DNA of 9,344 nt from Acidimicrobiia bacterium (GTDB lineage: Bacteria > Actinomycetota > Acidimicrobiia > Acidimicrobiales > Aldehydirespiratoraceae). Location: positions 1-9,344 of the forward strand of contig JAJDZO010000075.1 in the NCBI GenBank assembly GCA_022824605.1. Direction: 5' to 3'. This document shows positions 4,712-9,344 of the stretch, piece by piece (position 1 is the stretch's first letter; the number at the start of each line of letters is the position of its first letter). Both the position numbers and the translations under genes were made by a program. The notes under the pieces are model-generated. The model was not told the DNA's origin, did no database searches, and saw nothing but the letters and a program-made list of their open reading frames with translations.

Positions 4712-6304
4712 TTACGGCGCGGCGGCCCGGGCATCGGCCAGCAGCCGGGCACCCTCGGCGGCCGTGAGGACCGTCACCTCTGCGATCGGCCACCGACCGT
4801 CGGAGTTGGCCAGCAGCAGCCAGGTCGCGCCGGCCGACAGGCTGATCGGGTTCCCCTCCTTGTCGGTGAACCGGAAGCCGATGCGGTCCTGCGTGCGTTC
4901 CCACCGCGCCTCATGGACCGCCCCCGCGGTGAGAACCAGCGCGTCGCCCGACCCGTAGGACAGCGCCTGAGGAGAACGCCGGTCGGCCGCCGACCTCCCG
5001 TAGGGCATCTGCACGACCACCACGTTGGCCGGGGCGATCTCGGCCACCCCGAACTCGGTCTCGGTGGTGTGGAGGGCGCCTCGCTGGATTCGCACCCAGC
5101 CACCCCCGATGTTGTCCCAGACGTGTGACACCTCGGTGCCGTGGAGCGATCTGTAGGCCACGGTCACACCGACTGCGTCACGTGGGCTCGGCGAGTCCGG
5201 GGACGCGTACCCGAACAGTGCCCGCGGCGGCGAGTCGAGCAGGCCGCCGGGCAATGACTCGCCGTCGCCTGCGAACTGCTCGTAAGAGAAGTAGAGGTTG
5301 TGCGGCGAACGCCGTGAGGGATCTCGGGAATACGGAGCGGCCATCCTCATAGCACCGACGTCGATGAGGGCTTCTTCCCGGGCGGCCTGGCGCATCTCCC
5401 GCAACACCGTGTTGTTGGCCCCCGATGATGCAAAGTACGGCGTGGCCAGATCCCTGAGAATGTCGAAGTCGCTGGAACGAGCCGAGCGAACGGGGCCGAT
5501 CCGGGTGGGGATCTGGGAATGGAACACGGCCACGAATCTGGTCTTGGCCGCCTCGACCAACACTTCGTACACGATGTCGGCAGCCGCCAAGCCGGCTTGG
5601 GGCTGGTCGACGGGGTCGCCGTTTCCGATCTTCACCGCCAGGGGCCGCCGCGTCGCCAGGCTCAGATCGGTGGTTATCGACCCGGTGAGAGGAGCGAACG
5701 GGCCGGTCACGAACGGATCGAACTCGAGATACGGCGCCGGGGCCACTTCCTCACCGAACTCGCTCTCGGGTGTCACGTACTCGGGGGTCGCAGCCTCGCC
5801 ATTGCCGTCCTCGTCGGACCCGGCCTCCAGAGTCGCACCCTCGCCGGAGGTGGCATCAGGCGCCGAACCCTCACCAGGGGCGACCGCCGCCGCATCACCG
5901 TCAGCGGCGTCGCCCTCGCCCGATGACCCCGGTGAAGCCACCTCGCCGACCGATCCGTCGGCGGCAGTGCTCGGCGAGGTCTCCGTAGTGACAGGGGCTG
6001 CGGTCGCGTCACCGACCGACGCTTCGTCGCCGACTCCAGCGCGGTCGCCAACCTCGGCCGGATCGTCGGTGCCGGCGGACGCCGAAGAGTCTTCGTCCGA
6101 CGAAGGAACCGAGCCGTCGCCGATCGTGGTGTCCGGCGGTACGGCCGATTGCGGCGATTGGCTGCATGCGGCCATCAGTGTCGAGACGACGACCAAGAGG
6201 CCGAGCGAATAGACAAGCGAGCGCGCTCCATACGGGCGAGGCCGTGGGCAGCCATGACGTGGCCCGAGCGGCCTGTGAGCGCAGCGAACAAGAGCGGGAA
6301 GCAC
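4712..6304 (-). CDS. DUF3048 (YerB-type) lipoprotein with long acidic linker
   Basis: This looks like a secreted lipoprotein of unknown biochemical function. With the GTG at 6304 it has 530 residues. A hydrophobic stretch LVYSLGLLVVVSTLMAAC ends in a lipobox with Cys47. There follows a linker of about 140 residues rich in Asp, Glu, Ser, Gly and Ala, then a DUF3048-like domain: RPLAVKIGN (220-228), ADIVYEVLVEAAKTRFVAVF (about 242-261), GPVRSARSSDFDILRDL (270-286), and a C-terminal part with GSGDALVLTAG, FRFTDKEGNPISLSAGATWLLL (about 451-500). Charged residues after the cleavage site fit export beyond the membrane. The start is uncertain: no ATG and no ribosome binding site precedes the signal sequence, GTGs at 6337 and 6382 are alternatives (the latter overlaps the previous gene by 11 bases), and 28 residues before the hydrophobic core is long. 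It lies between the M48-like gene and pdxS and has no evident link to vitamin B6. Confidence 0.85.
   Translation of the reverse strand: MLPALVRCAHRPLGPRHGCPRPRPYGARSLVYSLGLLVVVSTLMAACSQSPQSAVPPDTTIGDGSVPSSDEDSSASAGTDDPAEVGDRAGVGDEASVGDATAAPVTTETSPSTAADGSVGEVASPGSSGEGDAADGDAAAVAPGEGSAPDATSGEGATLEAGSDEDGNGEAATPEYVTPESEFGEEVAPAPYLEFDPFVTGPFAPLTGSITTDLSLATRRPLAVKIGNGDPVDQPQAGLAAADIVYEVLVEAAKTRFVAVFHSQIPTRIGPVRSARSSDFDILRDLATPYFASSGANNTVLREMRQAAREEALIDVGAMRMAAPYSRDPSRRSPHNLYFSYEQFAGDGESLPGGLLDSPPRALFGYASPDSPSPRDAVGVTVAYRSLHGTEVSHVWDNIGGGWVRIQRGALHTTETEFGVAEIAPANVVVVQMPYGRSAADRRSPQALSYGSGDALVLTAGAVHEARWERTQDRIGFRFTDKEGNPISLSAGATWLLLANSDGRWPIAEVTVLTAAEGARLLADARAAAP
5999..6052 (-). repeat. Three 18-bp units coding VGD-x-A-x hexapeptides in the lipoprotein linker
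   Basis: The linker of the DUF3048 lipoprotein contains three successive hexapeptides, VGDRAG, VGDEAS and VGDATA, coded by diverged 18-base units. The surrounding linker shows looser Gly-Glu-Gly and Asp-Ala-Ala repeats. This fits a flexible spacer that grows and shrinks by slippage and has no sign of a folded domain. Confidence 0.6.
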
Positions 6305-6371
6305 CCCGCCGCGGAGCGTCGGCGCGGTGTCGATCACGCCTACGTGGTGCGCGTGACTCGCCGCGCCATCG

Positions 6372-7103
6372 TCAGATCTCACTCAAGACGTCGATGCGCT
6401 GGAGGGTCGAGGCTCTCTCCCCCATCGGGGAGGCGTCTCGCTGGGGCGCGACCATCCAAAGGTGCACAGCCGCCCTCGGCGAGGTCAGCTCCGGTCCTTC
6501 GGTGGCGGTTCGCAACGCCGACGCGAGCGCCGGAGGAAAGCTGGTGAGGCGGGATGCTTCAACGTCGACGTCCGAGGCGGCGTCGAAGCCACCCGTGCGA
6601 GCGGCGAGGCTGGCGGTGACCGATGCAGCACCGGGAAGCCTCAAGACGCTGGATAGCACCGTAGCGAACGCGAGTTCCCGGTGTATCACGCACAGCTGGC
6701 GGGCCACCACCGCTTCGAGCTCCAACCGATCCAGGCCGGACAGAGCGCCGCTGGTCACCACCAGATGAGCCCCATGCCGACTCAAGCCCAGAGATGCGGC
6801 GTTGATGGCCGGACTCTCGACCACATGAATCGACGGCTCGTGAAACCCGTGAGTGGTGCACAGCCCCTCTACGAGATTCTCGAGGCGGGGATGGTCGCCC
6901 TTGATGAGCGGTCGGGCCTCGAGAATCCGCAGAACCGCCCGGGGCGCTCCGGAGTGGAGCAGCACGGCCACCGCCGAGCCCGCCACCAGCGCTGCGACGG
7001 CGGCCGCGAGCAGCGGGGCGCCGCCCACCGCGAACGCCGCCCACACGACCACAGCCACCGCGAGCGCAGGAGGGGCAACGAGAACTGCAGGTGCGTACTT
7101 CAA
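6372..7103 (-). CDS. M48/HtpX-fold membrane protein with all zinc ligands lost (pseudo-peptidase)
   Basis: The 243-residue product has two N-terminal hydrophobic segments (about 5-26 and 29-50) and then a stretch that follows M48 peptidases closely: ARPLIKGDHPRLENLVEGLCTTHGF (63-87), PSIHVVESPAINAASLG (90-106), HLVVTSGALSGLDRLELEAVVARQL (113-137). Where active members have A-HExxH the sequence is A-RQLCV (R135, Q136, V139), and the downstream Glu of E-x-x-A-D aligns with Ala176 before VDVEASRLT and PALASALRTA (190-200). All three zinc ligands are therefore missing, so proteolysis is not expected while the fold appears kept. The start is a TTG at 7103 with AAGG close by; an internal GTG is possible but would break the first membrane segment. 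It follows pimA by 51 bases. A scaffold, binding or regulatory role in the membrane is inference only. Confidence 0.78.
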   Translation of the reverse strand: MKYAPAVLVAPPALAVAVVVWAAFAVGGAPLLAAAVAALVAGSAVAVLLHSGAPRAVLRILEARPLIKGDHPRLENLVEGLCTTHGFHEPSIHVVESPAINAASLGLSRHGAHLVVTSGALSGLDRLELEAVVARQLCVIHRELAFATVLSSVLRLPGAASVTASLAARTGGFDAASDVDVEASRLTSFPPALASALRTATEGPELTSPRAAVHLWMVAPQRDASPMGERASTLQRIDVLSEI

Positions 7104-7121
7104 TGGCCTTCTACCGTGGAC

Positions 7122-7151
7122 TCGACGTGGGGGCTTTCGCCTGCACGTCGA
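7122..7151 (-). terminator. Hairpin in the gap between pimA and the M48-like gene
   Basis: The bases 7122-7129 (TCGACGTG) are perfectly complementary to 7144-7151, and inside the 14-base loop a further GGC/GCC pair closes a TTTC tetraloop (plus-strand letters). It begins three bases after the pimA stop and ends some 18 bases before the next start. No T-run follows on the transcribed side, so it is either a U-less actinobacterial-type terminator that reduces readthrough or an RNA-processing stem. It is the best hairpin of any gap in the window. Confidence 0.4.
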
Positions 7152-7154
7152 AAG

Positions 7155-8249
7155 CTACCGGGCGCTCAGGCGACTAGTGGACACCGCGATCCGCTCGTAG
7201 CGCTGAAGGTACTGATCGGCCAGACCCGACATCGAGAACGTCTCGGCTCGCCGGTGGCCCTCGGCCACCAGACTCGACGACTCGCCCGGCTCCGACAGGA
7301 CCCGCCGCAGAGCCGCAGCCAGCGCACCGGAGTCGCCCGGCGGAACCAGCAGGGCGTCGTGGCCGGGCCGGGCCACGTTGCGGTAGCCGGGCAGATCGCT
7401 GGCCACCACCGCGGTCCCCGCAGCCATCGCCTCCAACAACACGACGCCGAAGGACTCGCCCCGCAGCGACGGGGCGCAGAACACGTCGGCACCCTTCAGG
7501 CGAGCGATCTTCTCGCTGTCGGTCACCGTCCCGAGCCACTCGATGCGGGCATCGGACGCTGAACGGGCTCGAAGCTCGGCCGTCTCCGACCCGGAACCGG
7601 CGATCTGCAGCCTCACATCGAGCGGGAGCAGGCGCAGGGCTTCGAGCAGGACGCCGAGCCCCTTGCGAGGCTCGTGACGACCGATGAACAGGATCGTCGG
7701 GACGGATGCGCTCACGGGCTCAGCCGCGGCGTACGGAGCCAGCTCCACGCCGTTGTAGAGCAGGTCGTAGGACCCTCCCAGCGCGTCGCGCGCCATGTCG
7801 CGGGCGTCGGGCGACACCGCCACCCGCAGGTCGAGGCGGCCGGCGAGGAAGCGGGTGGCTCGCGGCAGGAGGTCATAGGCCAGCGACCCGCCCGCGGCGT
7901 GGAAGGTGCCGATGAGGGGAGCGGGCCGCACCAGCAGCGCGGTCATGGTGGGGCCGGGCGCCAGCGGCTCGTGAAGGTGGATCACGTCGAAGGACTCGTC
8001 GCGCATGGCGCGGATGGCGCGCAGCTGACAGGAGGGATCGGGCGCCACCGGAGCGATGGAGCCGTTGGCGATAGTCGGAAGGCTGTTGCCGAGCGGTGTG
8101 ACGTTGGGATCCGGGGGCGGGCCGTCGCAAGGTCCGAGCACGCGGGTGGGATGCCCGCTGCGGCTGAGCGCCCGAGCCAGCCCGAGAACCTGCATCTGCA
8201 CGCCACCGGGGACGGTGAGGCTGTACGGGCAGATGATCCCGATCCGCAC
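7155..8249 (-). CDS. pimA: PimA-type phosphatidylinositol alpha-mannosyltransferase (GT4)
   Basis: The product resembles PimA, which transfers mannose from GDP-mannose to phosphatidyl-myo-inositol on the cytoplasmic face of the membrane. The 364 residues form a GT-B fold: RIGIICPYSLTVPGGVQ at the N-terminus with Gly16 in the donor loop, HLHEPLAPG (91-99), TFHAAGG with His117, LLYNGVEL (163-170), FIGRHEPRKG with Arg191 and Lys196, and the ESFGVVLLE motif with Glu265 and Glu273. These match the key residues of mycobacterial PimA closely. The GTG at 8249 (MRIGI) is chosen because it matches the family N-terminus; the longer frame adds only low-complexity residues. The start is ten bases after the acyltransferase stop, so the two are co-transcribed. 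PimB-like activity cannot be excluded from sequence alone. Confidence 0.88.
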   Translation of the reverse strand: MRIGIICPYSLTVPGGVQMQVLGLARALSRSGHPTRVLGPCDGPPPDPNVTPLGNSLPTIANGSIAPVAPDPSCQLRAIRAMRDESFDVIHLHEPLAPGPTMTALLVRPAPLIGTFHAAGGSLAYDLLPRATRFLAGRLDLRVAVSPDARDMARDALGGSYDLLYNGVELAPYAAAEPVSASVPTILFIGRHEPRKGLGVLLEALRLLPLDVRLQIAGSGSETAELRARSASDARIEWLGTVTDSEKIARLKGADVFCAPSLRGESFGVVLLEAMAAGTAVVASDLPGYRNVARPGHDALLVPPGDSGALAAALRRVLSEPGESSSLVAEGHRRAETFSMSGLADQYLQRYERIAVSTSRLSAR

Positions 8250-8259
8250 ACCAGAGAGG

Positions 8260-9171
8260 CTAGATGTCCTGGAGGGACTCCGGGACGGGCAGGCCGAGCG
8301 CCTCATAGTCGCTGGGCCAGTTGGGTGACATCAGATGCCACTGCTCGGGTGCTGCCCTGATCAGACCCTCCAGGGCGGTGGCGTAGTCTTGGACCACGCG
8401 GTGCGTGTCGCGGCGGATCCCCCCTGAGCGACGAGTGTCGACCGGCGGCCCGGCGATGGCATGGCGAGTCCGGCCCCGCCAGTAGACCGCGGCGGGGAGC
8501 AGGGGCGCACCGGTCCGCAGCGCCAGCAGGGCAGGACCGGCCGGCAGCCTGGTCCGCTCCCCGAAGAACTCCACGGCCACACCGTTGCCGGCTACGTCTC
8601 GATCCGCGAGCAGGCACACCACATCTCCCCGCTTTATCGCCGCGGCCAGGCGCCCGCCCGCGTCCGGTCCCAGCGGGATGATGTCCATGCCCAACCGCCG
8701 CCGGAACTCCACGAACCACTCGAAGACCTCGGGAGGCTCGAGCGGCTCCACCACCGCCGTGACCTTCATGTTCGGGACCAGAGCGAGCCACCAGGCGGCC
8801 CATTCCCAGGTGCCGAGGTGCGGCATCACCAGGATCGGGCCCACGCCGGAGCGAACAGCGCGCTCGATGGCGTCAACACCCTCGTAGCCGAAGCCGGCGT
8901 CTATCGCGGCCGCGTCCAGCGACGGCAGCTGAAAGCTCTCGAGGTAGTAGCGGGCGTACCAGTCGAAGGTAGCCGCAACCTTCAGCGACGCCTCGCGGCG
9001 CCCCAGCGGCCGGCCCAGCGCCCTCTCGAGGTTGCGCCGCACCAGCAGCCGCCGGTTGCGGCTTGTGGCGGCAACGGCCGACGCCCCGGCCAGCGCGGCG
9101 GCCCGGGCAACCGGGGCGGGCGCGCGGCGAGCGAAGAACTCGCCGGCCCTATAGGCCGAAGCCGACGGCAC
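8260..9171 (-). CDS. patA: PatA/LpxL-family acyltransferase, probable PIM acyltransferase
   Basis: This 303-residue protein belongs to the LpxL/HtrB lysophospholipid acyltransferase family, whose actinobacterial member PatA acylates the mannose of phosphatidylinositol mannosides at the inner membrane. It shows the catalytic HxxxxE motif HLGTWE (His118, Glu123) after GPILVMP, then RRRLGMDIIPLG (157-168), LLADRDVAGNGVAVEFFG (187-204) and RLPAGPALLALRTGAPLLPA (208-227), and ends with HLMSPNWPSDYEALG. The hydrophobic N-terminal part includes the family's usual RNLERALG (46-53). The GTG at 9171 overlaps an out-of-frame TAG; GAGAGG lies about 11 bases before it. It starts 21 bases after the upstream partial gene and ends ten before pimA. 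The PIM role rests mainly on the neighbour; the family assignment is firm. Confidence 0.88.
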   Translation of the reverse strand: MPSASAYRAGEFFARRAPAPVARAAALAGASAVAATSRNRRLLVRRNLERALGRPLGRREASLKVAATFDWYARYYLESFQLPSLDAAAIDAGFGYEGVDAIERAVRSGVGPILVMPHLGTWEWAAWWLALVPNMKVTAVVEPLEPPEVFEWFVEFRRRLGMDIIPLGPDAGGRLAAAIKRGDVVCLLADRDVAGNGVAVEFFGERTRLPAGPALLALRTGAPLLPAAVYWRGRTRHAIAGPPVDTRRSGGIRRDTHRVVQDYATALEGLIRAAPEQWHLMSPNWPSDYEALGLPVPESLQDI

Positions 9172-9192
9172 TACCCGTTGGGCCTCTCGGTC

Positions 9193-9344
9193 TCAGCCGT
9201 CGTCGGTCGGCGGGCGGTTGCGCATCCGCGCCCGCCGAGCGGTGTCGGCGACGCGGCCTCGGGTCCGCGTGGTGCGGGCCCGGCGGAAACGTCGGCGGGA
9301 GCGAGGGCGGACCGGCCGTCCCACCGACGCCTGCCTCCACACCT
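9193..9344 (-). CDS. C-terminal end of an Arg-rich protein, possibly PgsA (cut by window edge)
   Basis: Only 49 codons are visible, ending at a TGA at 9195-9193, 21 bases before patA. This frame was chosen over the two others because about 88 percent of its codons end in G or C, as in the genes around it, while the alternatives have many A/T-ending codons. The peptide is very rich in arginine (for example RPRSRRRFRRAR, and RRARMRNRPPTDDG at the end), like a cytoplasmic tail of a membrane protein. In mycobacteria the gene before patA is pgsA, the phosphatidylinositol-phosphate synthase that makes the PimA/PatA substrate. That position is the only reason for suggesting PgsA, since no CDP-alcohol transferase motif lies inside the window. 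Confidence 0.5.
   Translation of the reverse strand, partial: VWRQASVGRPVRPRSRRRFRRARTTRTRGRVADTARRARMRNRPPTDDG

Noticed and set aside
3858..4958. Open frame of 366 codons on the plus strand
   Set aside because: It lies opposite pdxS and the end of the lipoprotein gene, both clear on the minus strand, and its translation is His/Arg/Gly-rich without any family motif. High GC content keeps antisense frames open.
5298..6212. Open frame of 304 codons on the plus strand, Ser/Pro/Ala-rich
   Set aside because: It is antisense to the DUF3048 gene; the low-complexity Ser/Pro stretch is the mirror of the acidic linker.
6340..6369. Nine-codon frame (MARRVTRTT) between the M48-like and lipoprotein genes
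   Set aside because: It is very short, does not overlap the next plausible start, and has no repeat or coupling geometry like that in the ruv group.
9149..9340. Minus-strand frame of 63 codons at the right edge
   Set aside because: It is Pro/Arg-rich with a high share of A/T-ending codons and overlaps the patA start. The frame ending at 9193 has better codon use.

Overview
This is a GC-rich window with a gene-dense, single-strand layout typical of Actinomycetota. All credible genes lie on the minus strand, so transcription runs from right to left. The order (probable pgsA end, patA, pimA, two extra genes, pdxS, pdxT, yebC, ruvC, ruvA, ruvB) follows the Rv2612c-Rv2592c neighbourhood of Mycobacterium tuberculosis from memory. 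This suggests an actinobacterium. An Acidimicrobiia-like lineage is possible but is only a guess from the style of the proteins.

Right third (about 9344-7155): the last codons of an Arg-rich protein (probably PgsA, cut by the window edge), then a PatA/LpxL-type acyltransferase and a PimA-type GT4 mannosyltransferase. These build acylated phosphatidylinositol mannosides at the inner membrane face. Middle (7103-4712): two envelope genes that are not part of the mycobacterial arrangement as I recall it. One is a two-TM protein of the M48/HtpX fold that has lost all three zinc ligands. The other is a DUF3048 (YerB-type) lipoprotein with a long acidic linker. Next (4688-3181): pdxS and pdxT, overlapping by four bases, which encode the two-subunit PLP synthase. 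Left (3153-1): yebC, ruvC, ruvA and ruvB (3' end cut off), i.e. a translation factor followed by the Holliday-junction resolvasome.

Most intergenic gaps are under 60 bases and several starts are GTG or TTG with weak ribosome binding sites, so the block probably forms one or a few long transcripts with translational coupling. No RNA gene, insertion sequence, CRISPR array or gene on the plus strand was supported.

The most unusual structure lies inside the ruv operon. The ruvA-ruvB gap is a degenerate tandem repeat of the ruvB initiation region with an exact 74-bp spacing of ATG codons (1123, 1049, 975). Because 74 is two more than a multiple of three and each ATG is followed by A, the units form two 25-codon micro-ORFs joined head to tail and to ruvB by ATGA overlaps. 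Independently, a 24-codon micro-ORF fills the ruvC-ruvA gap with ATGA overlaps at both ends. Whether these peptides are made is unknown.
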